From Aurifilum marmelostoma (taxonomy: Eukaryota; Ascomycota; Sordariomycetes; Diaporthales; Cryphonectriaceae): a stretch of 64,000 nt of DNA. The stretch spans positions 1,550,001-1,614,000 of the forward strand of contig JAMXSV010000023.1 in NCBI GenBank assembly GCA_027559495.1, read 5' to 3'. The translations under genes and the position numbers were made by a program. The notes beneath the pieces are model-generated. The model saw only the letters and a list, made by a program, of their open reading frames with translations. It was not told the DNA's origin and made no database searches. Shown here piece by piece: positions 45,801 through 56,663 of this stretch (within the stretch, counting starts at the first letter, position 1; each line of letters starts with the position of its first letter).

Positions 45801-46032
45801 CCGAGCCAGTTTGCTTTCTATGATTTGTGAGTCTCGAGCGCCCTCCTCCTCCTCCTCCTCCTCCTCCTCCTCCTCCCGTCCTTCCACCTCACCCTCTCTC
45901 TCTCTCTTTCTCTCTCTCTCTCCACCTCTCCCTCTCCCTCTCCCTCTCCATCTCCCCCTGGTGAAGGATAATTGCTAACAATATCATGATAATAGCATGT
46001 CGAAGAGGATGTCCAAGATTGCATTAGACTAG
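42412..46032 (+). CDS. GDH2: NAD-specific glutamate dehydrogenase
   Basis: Catabolic enzyme: L-glutamate + NAD+ to 2-oxoglutarate + ammonium + NADH. Exons 42412-42763, 42913-45826 and 45996-46032 total 3303 nt, 1100 aa, the size of the large fungal NAD-GDH. Exon 1 is a Ser/Asp-rich leader. The N-terminal regulatory half includes KTLILKNGWIPEDRVESQIA and LSDLYHYYGVTSSRKYVEQF. The catalytic core has FKDVARGGIRIVKSRSKEAY and TQQRKNKDIPEGGSKG (active-site Lys region, about residue 630). The NAD domain has VVDLYGKQEIIFMGPDENTA, IVEGANLFITQDAKLRLEEA and FKDASANKGGVTSSSLEVLA. The frame stops right after FAFYD at an in-frame TGA that is part of a gtgagt donor; splicing to a 37-nt last exon gives FMSKRMSKIALD. 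Introns contain (AC)15 and (CCT)/(TC) repeats. Expected control is carbon starvation or glutamate use (family knowledge). Confidence 0.95.
42801..42830. repeat. (AC)15 microsatellite in GDH intron 1
   Basis: Fifteen AC units inside the first intron (42764-42912), followed by ATATGTGTGT. Reverse-complementary GTGTGT can fold back on the AC tract in the transcript. Confidence 0.9.
45842..45922. repeat. (CCT)n and (TC)n repeats in GDH intron 2
   Basis: About 11 CCT units (45842-45876) and a TC-rich tract (about 45893-45922) fill much of the last intron (45827-45995), which is unusually long for this window. Confidence 0.9.
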
Positions 46033-47383
46033 AAGAAGGAAGAGGGTGGGGGATAACCTCACCTTACCTCCCCCCCCCCCAACCCAAAGCGCAGCAACGG
46101 GAGAAAAAAAGGCAAGCAGAAGAAAAACAAGATCAAGTACTCTAGATTGGACAGGCCCTCCGGCCACGTGTTAATATAGCACACACGAAAAACGAGGGTG
46201 GCTCTGGGAATACGGTTGATTTGCTTTCCCTCCCCCCCCTACTTCTTGTTCTTTGAAACATTATGGAGTAAAAAAACGATTAGGATACGGTGTTTACTAG
46301 ACTGGCTGGTGTGTGTGCGCTTGCTGCGCTGTAATATACGATGCTTGCGCTGTGTGGCTGCTTCTTCTGGCTGTACGGACTCCCAAGAAAGGAAAGTATA
46401 CTTTGAAGGACAATCAAAATATTCTGAGGGCTGATCTGCATTCACCAGATACGGGTAAGGCAGTGAGGTCTTGAACACCGTATACTATCTTGAGTATTGT
46501 CTTGTGTGTTCTTCAAGTGGCTTTGATTATTGCCGCCGGGTGTGCTGGAGGAGGAGGTTGAAGTGCTGCCGCATCATAGTTCATTGGCCCCCGCCCACAC
46601 ACACACACACATATATATGTATCTATATATAAACTGTTGGCTGGGCCTGGTACGTACGTACGATAGAATGGGTATTCTGGTGTTGGGTTGCTTGTTGGTT
46701 ATTATTGACTGAAGAGCTATCTATCTGGCTGGTGTGTGTGTGCGTTGCTATGGGCTATTCCCATAGCGCACGGTTCAGGATGTGGCCCGTGCACGGCCAT
46801 CGCAGTGACGCATCGCCATCGCTCGCTCAGCAGAATCCACATAAACAAAAGAAAAATAGAAATAACATACTCCAGCTTTAGACAGAATTCTCATCATGAT
46901 ATTTCCAGATATATTCATGGTATGTAATGATGTGAGGAGCCCTCGTGCAGGGTTGACATGCAGCCCCAATACTGAATCTATAGATAGGCTACTACTCGGT
47001 AGGTACGGTAGGTACACTTACGTACATACAAAATAATGTAGTGCTTCTTCGAATGTCTCGTGAGCCCTCCTCCAAAAGCTTGGCCGTAGGCTGCAGAGAA
47101 CATCGGGGCGGTATGGAAACAAACCCACCTTCAGCTGCAGGGATCCGTCAAAGTGGCCTCAAATCTCTCTCTGGGCCCCCCCCCCCCCCTACCCTTCTTC
47201 CCTTGTCGCTCATCCCCTGCACCCCCCTACCACATCCATCTTGCTATGAAATACACTACGAGATGCCAATATTCTGGTTCACCCGCAGCTGAGACGTCAC
47301 CATATGGGGAGGGGGAAAGGAAAGAAAAAAAACAGTCATGTCAGCAAGCTTGGTAGAATAAGGCTGTGCTCCTCTTGTGGTAA

Positions 47384-47417
<34 letters not shown>

Positions 47418-47567
47418 GGCCGGGTGATTTTCGAGAAAAGAGACTGACTGATTCTTGCTGTTGTTCTGTTGGGATTATTATGATTGGTATCATCGTTTTC
47501 TGACCGTCTTCTCAGTCCTTGTTGTTCTTGTTTTCTTCCCGCGACGTTAACAACACCAACGACGACC
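46033..47567. other. 1.5-kb intergenic region
   Basis: 3' UTR of GDH and promoter of the ankyrin-CorA gene. It contains C10-C12 runs near 46070 and 47177, a CA/TA repeat at 46593-46632 and a (GA)14 tract. No gene was recognised. Confidence 0.5.
47387..47415. repeat. (GA)14 microsatellite
   Basis: Uninterrupted GA dinucleotides about 150 bp before the start codon of the ankyrin-CorA gene. GA/CT tracts often occur in fungal promoters; no specific function is claimed. Confidence 0.9.
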
Positions 47568-50500
47568 ATGGCGACGACAGCCAGTCTGTCCAGCAGCAAC
47601 GCGCCAGAACACGTGCAGAAGCATGTCAAGCTTTTGTCCGCCGCCCTCTCGGGCAACGAGTCCCGCGTTCGCGAGGTGCTCTCCCAGGAGAAATGGGCCT
47701 CCCTAGCAGACCATGACACCTTGAGACAAGCCCTGGTGAGTACTTATATATATATAATCCTGAGAAGGAAAAAAAAAAGGAAGAGAAAAAGAGATATACG
47801 GACACTTCTCTGACACGCTCCTGGTCAAAAATAAAGGTCAAATGCGCCACAAAAGGAACCCTCAACATCCTGCGCCTGCTGCTCGAGGCGGGCGCTGATG
47901 TCCACCCCAGAAAGGACAAGGATGTAGCGCCCCTCTTCAAGGCTGCCGAGGCTGGGCATCTGGCCGTCGTCAAGGAGCTCCTGGACCGCAAGGCGGATCC
48001 CAACTGGCGGCTGCCCAAGACCGGGCAGACGGCCCTCTGCGTGTCGGCACTGCGCGGCCACACGCCCGTCGTCAAAACCCTTCTCGATGCCGGCGCGCAC
48101 CCGGACGGCGGGCGGAACAAGGACGGCACGGCGGGCGCTGAGGATGGGCGCACGCCGCTTCTGCTTCTTGCGTCGGAGAAGGCGAGCAGGTGGAATGTTG
48201 ACATCGTCAGGCTGCTTCTCGATCACGGCGCCGACCCGAACCTTAGAGACTCGACCAGGCGCTCGCCCTTGCACTGGACTGCTACTAATGGCCACCTTGA
48301 GTTTGCGCGATGTCTGCTCAGCAGTGGCGGCGGCGGCGGCGGCGTCAGCAGTGGGCCTGGGAAGAAGAACATTGTGGACGCAGCCCAGAACCGCGGCAAG
48401 ACGGCACTCCACCTCGCCAGCGACCTCGACAGGGTGGACTTTGTCGAGCTCCTGCTGAGCAAGGGCGCCTACTGCGACGCCGCCTCCGACGGCCGGTGGA
48501 CGCCTCTGATCAACGCGGCAGAAAAGGGCCACACCGCCGTCGTTGCGAGATTGTTAGCTGCGGGTGCCAACGTCAACGCCGAGCTCTCCAACCACATGAC
48601 CGCCCTGCACTGGGCCTCCTTCAACGGCCACGAGGAGGTCGTGCGGCTGCTCCTGGAGAGGCCCGAGACAAACCTGAACCGAAAGGACCAGTTCGAGAGG
48701 ACGCCCATGATCTGCGCCGCCGAGAGACATCACAACGACATCGTCCAGCTGCTGTCGCCGGCGCGGCACGCGCACAGGCTGTCGGAGCCCGCTCGGGAGG
48801 CCTCCAAGAGGTTCGAGGCTACCATTGTCGACTTTGGAGAGTTCCAGGAGGGCAAGTTTCTCAGGGATACCGTCAAGGAGAAGAAACCGCAGCTGGTCCA
48901 CAAGCACACGGTCTATGACCTGCTGTACGGCTGGGACGAGAAGACGGGAAAAGCGACGGTGCCGGTCCTCACCAAGAACATCAAGTGGCAGCCTTACTTC
49001 CGATGGATTCACCTGCCGGCGAATAACATTGCCTGGATCGACACCCTTCTTGCCAAGTTATTTATCGAGGGCGGCCATCGCGATGTCGAAGGATTCAAGG
49101 CGCTTGGAAAGTGCTTTGACCAGGAGCATCGAGGCCCCCTGGCACATGCTAACTTCATGAGACACTATTGTGAACGCATACCAAGCCGCAGGGCTGATAA
49201 GGAAGACAGCTCCCTCGGGTCTGTGGCGGAACAACCAGGTGAAGAGAACATGGGCCTGAGCCAGACGAGGGCAGAGTCTATTTCGACAGAGCATTCGGAG
49301 AACAGCACGGGAAAACCAGAGGCCAAGAAGAAGGGCAAGTCTGAGAAGATTGCCGAACGCCACCCGCAGCGCCAGAAAAGAAACAAAGGCAATCCAGGGA
49401 ACCCGCCAGGGAGCAAAGAGGCAAGACTGAACAGCAGCAGCAGACAGTCGTCCTGGGCTTCTACCGAGGCCTTCAGACAGCTCGTGAATAACGGGAAGAT
49501 GGTCCTGTTTGTGAGTTCAAGAAGACTAATCTCAGTTGTTGACTCCGTGCTCTTGGATCCAAGACTTGACGGCTGACTGAGCTCTCCTTATAGATGCCAT
49601 TTCTTCATTATGAGACTCATAACCGGCGGCTGAGCATGACAGCGACCATCGAGAGAGCCCAGAAGGGCGAACCGCCGCCCGAAAGGGCATCTCGGGATGA
49701 GCTCCTGATCCATGCATACATGGAGCAGTATCTCCATCCTAGGAGAACACTGGATCAGTTCTTCTACCATGGGATCGACACCACCCAGCGGGATTCCGAT
49801 CAGGTTGTGTGGCGGTACTGTCAAAAGCACCGTGAGCGTGAGGAGCCCAAACTGTTCATGGTGGATCAGCTCTGGATGTGGATTTTCGGTGGCGGTAAGT
49901 CAATTTATTCCTCCCCCCCCCCCCCGGCCTTCTTTTCCTCCCCAAAAACAAACAAGCCAGGAGCAGACACTAAACAAAGGGCGCGTGCCTAGATACTATC
50001 ATCACATGCTTCCCACAGAGATGGGACCAACCGAAACAAGACCCTCTGAACGTGGTGGATGGCATCATAGAAGAGACAAATGCCAAGACGAGGGGCCAGA
50101 TCCAGTCAGTCTACGACCTCGCCATGGTGATCACGAATCGCTGTGCGGGCATGTTTGACCGGCACCGTATCGATGAGCAGCAGTTTCAGTTCCTCGACAT
50201 GTTTGAGAGCAGCATCGGGAATGTGACCAACGAGGAGTCCAAGCTCTTCAACAAGTTCAACAGGGCCTCGGAGAAGTCGACGCAGTGGCTCAAGAAGCGA
50301 CACCGCCGCGACAGCCACGGCCAGTATGAGGACGAGTTCGCAGACGACCTGCTCAACATCCACTCCGAGACCAAGTTCCTCGCCGAGATCAAGGATATCC
50401 AGGACGAGCTCAACATCATAGCCGTCATCCTGCACCTGCAGGTGTCGGTGCTGAAGAAGCTGCAGCTCAATATCGAACAGGAGCTGCGCCTCGAGGGCAG

Positions 50501-51448
50501 CAACCGCAAGACCACGGACCCGATCCTGCGGGACATCAAGCACCGCTTCCAGGAACAGATGCGCCTCATCGAAGAGCGGTACGACGACGTCGTGCGCATG
50601 AACGACCAGGCCAGAGGCATCTCGAGCAGCCTGACGAACCTGTTGGATCTGAAGCAGAAGCACTCAAACGCACTGGAGGCACGATTCGCCCGCGAACAGG
50701 CCATCATCGCTGCCAAGCAAGGTCAGTATAGTAGTTGGAGCCATCTACCTTCTTCCCAAGCGTGCGCGCGTGCGTGCTGACATGAATCAATCTCCCAGGC
50801 CAGACAATCATGGTCTTCACCATCGTCACCATCATATTCCTACCCATGTCCTTTATAGCCGCCTTTTTTGCTATCAATCTCGAGGACTGGGGAGACCGCC
50901 TCACCATCGGATATGTTTCCAAGTACATGTTTGGCATCGGTCTTGCTGTCTCCTTCATCTTCGTGGCAGCGGCTTTTCTCGTCCACGACATCTCGAATGC
51001 CTGGAAGAGCATCGTCAAGGGTATCAGGAGATACTTCAACTGCGCCAGTGAGAAGTCCAAAGGCATAAGTAGACAGAGAAGCCAGTCAGGAGGGGTCACA
51101 TCCCATCCCTGGCCATCAAAAGACTATGAAAAGCCAACAACAGCTGGTGGCGCCTCGACTGCCTACCGGCGATCAATGGCCGAGGATATGGACTGGAAGA
51201 GACGGGGACCCGACGGACCAGATATGTATATGAGGATGAGTCTCGACAGGGAACAGTACGACCACCCGAGGCTGGGATTGTCGCCATTGAGGTATGGGGG
51301 CCGGGCGCAGAGTTTTGGGAGTGGTGGGCACGGTGTATCGTCGTGGACGAGGCCGAGCCTCGATGGGCGGAGGACGAGATTCAGCGGGGATCTTGAAAGA
51401 GGGAGAGATCCTTCGAGGTCGAGGATACACTGGGAGTCTGTTCAATGA
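47568..51448 (+). CDS. Ankyrin-repeat protein with C-terminal CorA-like membrane domain
   Basis: Exons 47568-47735, 47837-49510, 49594-49894, 49993-50721 and 50799-51448 total 3522 nt, 1173 aa. Residues about 20-400 hold seven or more ankyrin repeats: LNILRLLLEAGADVHPRKDK, APLFKAAEAGHLAVVKELLD, SPLHWTATNGHLEFARCLLS, TALHLASDLDRVDFVELLLS, TPLINAAEKGHTAVVARLLA, TALHWASFNGHEEVVRLLLE. A linker with FRWIHLPANNIAWIDTLLAK resembles the start of CorA cytoplasmic domains; a basic low-complexity insert follows, then LFMVDQLWMWIFGGDTIITC and long helices. Two membrane segments end it (about 962-983 and 1000-1020: TIVTIIFLPMSFIAAFFAIN; FGIGLAVSFIFVAAAFLVHD), then a 130-residue basic tail. The GMN pore motif of CorA Mg2+ channels is absent; FFAINLEDW occupies its place, so Mg2+ transport is uncertain. 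Such fusions occur in Pezizomycotina. All splice ends are canonical. Confidence 0.9.
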
Positions 51449-51890
51449 GTAGAGACCACAGATAAACAAGGGAACCTTCAGATCAGTGCCCATTTTTCTG
51501 CACGGTATGGCCAATGCTCGACCGACAAGACAGAGCAATTAAGGGGTGAGTGGAAGCTTAGCTCAGCAGGTGCAAGTTACGTCATCTGGATACTGTCATT
51601 CGCGACTGCCAACGTCCTTCAAAAGGTCCGACCTGACTGTTTACCGCCTCGCACCTACCGCCTCTAAACAATCAAAAGGTTGACTTGACTTTGGGATCGA
51701 CATTCGTATTTACGACCGTCATCACCTCTTCAAAATCTGTTGTGATAACTCACTTCTGACTCTCGCGCCTGTCAACCCGCCCCGGCGGAAATTCCCGTTC
51801 AACACGCACCACCGCCTGACCAAGCATTAAGTTTGGCCAAAGTGAAGGCGGGTCGCCTGCATTTATTAAAACAACAACCGCTGTCAAATC
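51449..51890. other. Short intergenic region
   Basis: Between the ankyrin-CorA stop and the 95-aa gene start. Probable terminator/promoter space. Nothing was recognised. Confidence 0.5.
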
Positions 51891-52178
51891 ATGTCCTTCA
51901 AGGCGCATGACCAGGGCCTGACGCCTGTTCTCGCGGAGGCCCGTGAGAAGGAAGTCATGGATGAGATTGGGAAGCTCATCGACCAGAAGCTGTACCTCGC
52001 CCTTGCTCGCGTCATCCCGGACGAACCCAACGCCGCGAAAATCGTCGATGATCCAGATATCCAGGAGCAGAGCAGGAACCTGAAGACCGCTGTGGCCGCT
52101 GTGATTGACAGGCACGAAGCCATCATCTCTACGATTGCGAGGTCCAAGAAGGAGAAGGAAAGCGACAAGCCTGTGTAG
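51891..52178 (+). CDS. Small helical protein of unknown function (95 aa)
   Basis: Intact ATG-to-TAG frame of 95 codons preceded by an A-rich leader (acaaccgctgtcaaatcATG). The sequence is strongly helical and charged: LTPVLAEAREKEVMDEIGKL, IDQKLYLALARVIPDEPNAA, LKTAVAAVIDRHEAIISTIA, ending in a Lys-rich tail. It has no Cys, no signal peptide and no membrane segment. Balanced composition and heptad-like hydrophobics suggest a real small coiled-coil or complex subunit. I do not recognise the family. It could alternatively be one exon of a larger gene, but the flanks show no clear splice partners. Confidence 0.7.
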   Translation: MSFKAHDQGLTPVLAEAREKEVMDEIGKLIDQKLYLALARVIPDEPNAAKIVDDPDIQEQSRNLKTAVAAVIDRHEAIISTIARSKKEKESDKPV

Positions 52179-54009
52179 ACTTATTGGTCGGTCGGTCGGG
52201 CTGACTCTTTGCCCACACCATTGGTCTCCTCTGTTCCATGTATAGGTACCCCAGAGTGTCCACATGTCAACTTATTGGCTGCCTAGTCCTTGCTTGATTT
52301 CCTTCCTGATATGAAGCTTCATTGCCCAAGGGGCTGTCGGCAGGGGTAAGGGGTCAAAGAAGCACAAGGGAGAAGCGGAAGGATGAGGGCTGAACATGGG
52401 AAGCTTTTTGGAGTCAAGAGAGCAAGAGAGGGGGGGGGGGGTTACAAAGCGAATTAAGTGCGGCCTTCAGAGGGGATCCGAACAACCATATTCATTGTCT
52501 TTGCCTTTACATTGTTCCATTGGTATATTGCCACATACTGATTTCAACTGTATCTAGATTGTATAGAGAGCAGCGATGTGTTTCTGCGCCTTGAGTGTGC
52601 CACATGCAGCAGAAGAAAAAGAGAAAGCGAGACCTGTGGCCTTCAGTGCGTTTGATTGTGGCGATAACTTCTCTCATATCCATGGACGATCCGGACGATC
52701 CGAGAGGGGTATAAGTAGAACTGATGACAGGTTCGGTCTGGTCAACGTGGTGCAGCACGCAGACCCTTTCAAGTACGACGATCCAGACTCACCCTCAAGT
52801 CTCCTCCAATATGTCAACGTATAATACCCACTCAAGTCATCCAAGAAAAATGATCTACGACGGATTCTAGTCGCTTGAAAGTCCTGAAAAATGGGGTCTG
52901 TTCATGGAGAGCCCTTGTTAGAGGACCCCATGTTCCTGAACCCGGAGCGGCGGAGGCAAAGACAGAATTGACCTAGCCAGAGGCGAGACTTCAGCCACCA
53001 GAGGAGATCATGAGACACATCGTGGTCTGATGCTAACCGAGCTGGAGTCACAAGGGCGCCTAGACCGGACCGGAAGAGGGAGAGGGGGAGAAAAAAAAGG
53101 AAGAAGAAATGGAAGCCACACCCAGAAGGCTGCTTACTCTCGCCTAAAGAAAACATTACGCGGATAAGAGGAGGAGGAGGAATGATTCTCGTGGTCAGGC
53201 ACCTACACAGACGAGGAGGTACCTTCAAGGCAGACAAGGCCTTTTGCTTTTTTTGTCCTTTTCTGCTCTCCGAGCTACTCTCGGCCTTTTGATGCAGGAA
53301 CCGATACCTAGGCTTGCCCTGAACATGCAGCCTCCAGGGCCACGCGCGGTCCTTTCCCCCGCAAGCGTTCGTCGGCCGGGCCAGACTAGCGAAGGAGATC
53401 TTCATGTGCTGCGGCTGGGTTCGGTACCCACTTGGCGGGCCTCTGGCCATATGGCAAGAGTCGCAGTGCGGCCCAAGCACCGCTGCAGGTTCCGCTCAGC
53501 TCAGCTCATTCATCCAACCTAACCAGTAATGCTCATTCGAAGGAACAGGCTACCCACATGCAACTATCAAGGGGGGCTCGCAGAGCCGAGAAGGGCGTGA
53601 GAGAGAGAAAGAGAGTAGACAGGTCTAGAAGGGTAATAGAAGGAGAAGTAGAAGAATCAGGAAAAGCGACGGAAGAAAAAAATGGAACAGAAGTAGCAAA
53701 ATTCTGTATGAAGATAACGACATCAACAACAAGTCGCATCCGAATTACCTCGAATGACGCTCTTTTCTTCAAATATTCAACGACATTCCAGTGAGAGGAC
53801 ACATCCCGTGATGGATACGGCTTTCCGTTATAAACGAGATACAGTCACCGAATCAACCTGACTGACATGAAGTGGAGGTCTCGGCAGACTGGCCCCTCGC
53901 TCTCCGGTTACTCTCGCCGACAGTGAGCGTCCTTCTTCTCGGCGCGGCGCTCGCGACAGGCCTCGCTCGTTAACGGCTGCGCAGAGCAGGTTGGTATCGC
54001 GGGACGACC
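52179..54009. other. 1.8-kb gene-free region
   Basis: Separates the 95-aa gene from the rhodopsin-domain gene. It contains a G9 run near 52432-52440 and purine-rich tracts (53080-53110, 53600-53690). Open frames on both strands (for example minus 52902-53480) are compositionally biased and unrecognised. Confidence 0.45.
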
Positions 54010-55541
54010 ATGGCACTCGAGCATACTATCCTCCCAATCCTACCCTTCATCAAGAGCCAGCTCATTGGGTACTCTGTTGTGGCATTCCTGGCTGTCCTGG
54101 TAGTGGCCCTGCGTGTTGTGGCTCGGCTGGTGACGGGTTCAAGGCTGGGTTGGGACGATTATTTGATCCTCGCCGCAGTACCACAAGCCATCATAATCCT
54201 GACCTGTGGTGGACTATGTGAGTTGAGCCTAGCTCTACAAAGAGCTCCCAAAGAAAGAAAAAAACATATATTTTGAGAAAAGGAGTATCATAGGCTGATT
54301 CCATCAACCGCACAATCAGGGTCTACTGCCGGGGCCGGATACCCCAAAGGTGCCGTACCGAAGGAGAATCAGCAATACATCTCAAACGTACGCTCTCCAG
54401 CTCCAGCAAGCACCCGACCGACGACGAGTCGACGTCAGATGCCAGGCGCATCCTAGCTGACGAGATGTCTACCTTCCTAGATTTTCATACCCTTTGCTCT
54501 CGTCTACGACGTGTGCATCGTGACCATCAAGCTCTCGGTGCTGTCCTTCTACCTGCGCGTCTTCACGCACGGGATCACGCGGCGGCTGACCAGGTGCATG
54601 ATGGTCGTCGTCGCCATCTGGGGGCTCGCCAACTTTTTGCAGTCCCTGCTTCTCTGCCACCTGCGCGACGGCCACTTCGAGCCCAATGTCTTCCAGTGCA
54701 AGGCCAAGACAGCCAGCTCCGTCTCCTCGGGCATTTACAACTGTACCACCAATATGATCATCAGCTGCCTGCCCCTCTTCACCATCTGGTCTCTCAAGAC
54801 GGTCAGCGTGTCGACACGCCTCGGTCTGTCTGGGATCTTCCTACTTAGTCTCGGGTGAGTTGTGATGCTGCCGCAGACACTGATGGTCAGTCCTGTCAAA
54901 GTGCTAATATCCTGTTGCTGCTGCTGTACAGCGTGACCCTGGTCTCCATCATCCGTATGGTTCGCCTCATTCAGGCGGAGGGGGCGTCTGCGCCACTGGT
55001 GAGCCTGATCTTCGACTGCCGTTTTCTGAAACTCCACAAACTGCCTTGCTGACACACCAACGCCACTCAGATCGCCCGGAGCGAGATCGCCTTCCTCACG
55101 ATTCTAGAGGTCAACCTCAGCATTTTCTGCAACAGCCTGCCGATGCTCCTACCCCTCTACTCGTACTGGCGCTACCGGAGGTTCTACGACAAGGAGGAGG
55201 ACGAATACGTGTCGCGCCTGGGCGGAGGTGGTAACAAGGACCCCAAGAACCACAAGTTCCTCGTCGAGGGCGTCACCAACGGGCTCCCGCTCGAGACCAT
55301 CTACGGCAAGGACCATGTGCACTTTACGGCGACGGTTGGGCGGGGCGACGTGCAGCGCGAGCAGCGGGGGGAGCGGTCCAGCACCAGGGCCAAGTCTCGA
55401 TGCAGGGCGGCGAGCGATCAGTCCGAGGACGACTGGGATGCCGAGTCGACGAGGAGATTGCCGACGAGCGTGGGCGCTACGGGTATCACGATCGAGACCA
55501 AGTGGATAGTCGTAGAAGAGGCGAGGAAGGATACGTTTTGA
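54010..55541 (+). CDS. Rhodopsin-domain (SAT4/Pth11-like) integral membrane protein
   Basis: Exons 54010-54217, 54320-54387, 54481-54854, 54932-54998 and 55071-55541 total 1188 nt, 395 aa. The fungal rhodopsin-domain pattern is present. TM1 is YSVVAFLAVLVVALRVVARL. It is followed by the family signature LGWDDYLILAA, then GAGYPKGAVPKENQQYI, IFIPFALVYDVCIVTIKLSV with SFYLRVF, MVVVAIWGLANFLQSLLLC, a CKAK/YNCTTNMIISCLPLFTIW segment, FLLSLGVTLVSIIRMVRLI and ARSEIAFLTILEVNLSIFCN. That makes about seven helices, then a ~100-residue polar cytoplasmic tail. There is no N-terminal CFEM domain. Members include Pth11-type receptor candidates and proteins next to metabolite clusters; ligand and function here are unknown. 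No cluster genes surround it. All introns are short with canonical ends, and reading phase is kept across the five exons. Confidence 0.9.
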
Positions 55542-55992
55542 AGGAAGAAATAAGAAGAAAAAAAAAGAGATAATAAAATTGAAAAAAAGTTACTCCCATT
55601 GGCCAGGGCCGTGTTCTGCTCGCCAAGTTGTGAACATGAAGTATTGCATTTGATGGTGATGAACTGACTGATTCCCTGTTTCTATGTTCGATTTCAGTCT
55701 GCCTCGACATGTAATACCTGGGGGAAATCAAAATATATATCACGTCGTTGAGATAACACGGGCGTCTTGCTGAACTGCCGGCATATCGATTGGCGTTCAG
55801 GGTCCGCGGAGAGGTGCAGGTGCTTGTTTTTTCTTTCTACTCAGCAGGTGGGGGCGGAGGGTCAGCCTTACATATAGTGAGTGATTGGGAGTCTTGGCTA
55901 GTGTGACACAGCATCGACCCGACCCTCTGGGAATTGTCTGTGCAGGTCTTAGAACCTGTGTGTGGCTGCAGGGGTGGTAGGCCCCAGTAAAC

Positions 55993-56014
55993 TTTTTTTT
56001 TTTTTTTTTTTTTT
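55993..56014. repeat. T22 homopolymer
   Basis: Twenty-two consecutive T followed by CCCC. Simple repeat in intergenic DNA. Confidence 0.9.
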
Positions 56015-56040
56015 CCCCGGCAGCACCCAGGCGACCCTGC

Positions 56041-56089
56041 AGGCGCGGGCGCAAGGTACAGGCGCAGGCACAGGCGCAGGTCCAGGTGC
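56041..56089. repeat. Short hexamer minisatellite (AGGNNC)n
   Basis: About eight tandem, imperfect hexamers of the form AGGCGC, AGGTAC, AGGCAC, AGGTCC, AGGTGC, with one 7-nt unit near the middle. Upstream of DOT1. Confidence 0.75.
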
Positions 56090-56663
56090 TCTCGTGCCTG
56101 CTGCCCACTGAGGGGGAGCGGCCTAGGATGGAATTTTTTTTCTTCTTCTTTTTGGTGTAGCTGCAGTGAGGGTGCAGCAGTAACCACCACCACTACGGCT
56201 GTACGGTACAGTATGTCTCTACTTAGACTACGCATAACCACGGGCTTCTCTTCTCGTCTACTCACCCCACCACCAGTCCGCCCACCCTTCGACCCAAAGC
56301 ACTCTCTCACACACTCACTCAACTTGTTCACCTTCCCGCCTTTTTCCTCCCCACCCCCCAAAAACCGATTCTTTCTGCCTGTTCAACCTTCCAGGGCGTG
56401 GGGGTGGCTTATTGTATTCCTTGTGCATTTTCTATTAATTCTCTCAGCATCCTTAATCTGCGCCTGTGACCTTCTGTATTGCTTCTACAGCACACTTTCC
56501 TTTCCTTCAGCGCTGAAACACCGTCCACGAGCGAGGCCTTGTCTGTCTTTGCCCCGTCTTTATTTGTGATACGGCATTATTTCACTCCTGCCCGGCACAC
56601 GACCACGATTATCGACTCGTCTAGCCTCTCCTCCCTCTCTCCTCTGCGTCCGACCCGAACAAG

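Larger units (their letters stand above)
55542..56663. other. 1.1-kb intergenic region
   Basis: 3' flank of the rhodopsin-domain gene and promoter/leader of DOT1. It contains a T22 tract and a hexamer-type minisatellite (listed separately), and a pyrimidine-rich stretch (56220-56660) typical of leaders before fungal start codons. Confidence 0.5.

Noticed and set aside
43056..45887. A 943-codon open frame on minus, antisense to NAD-GDH
   Set aside because: Shadow of high-GC3 GDH codons. The translation has no domain, and the sense frame encodes every NAD-GDH motif.
52902..53480. A 192-codon minus frame with an F/L-rich stretch
   Set aside because: Hydrophobic run comes from a purine-rich tract read on the other strand; no domain and no splice partners.
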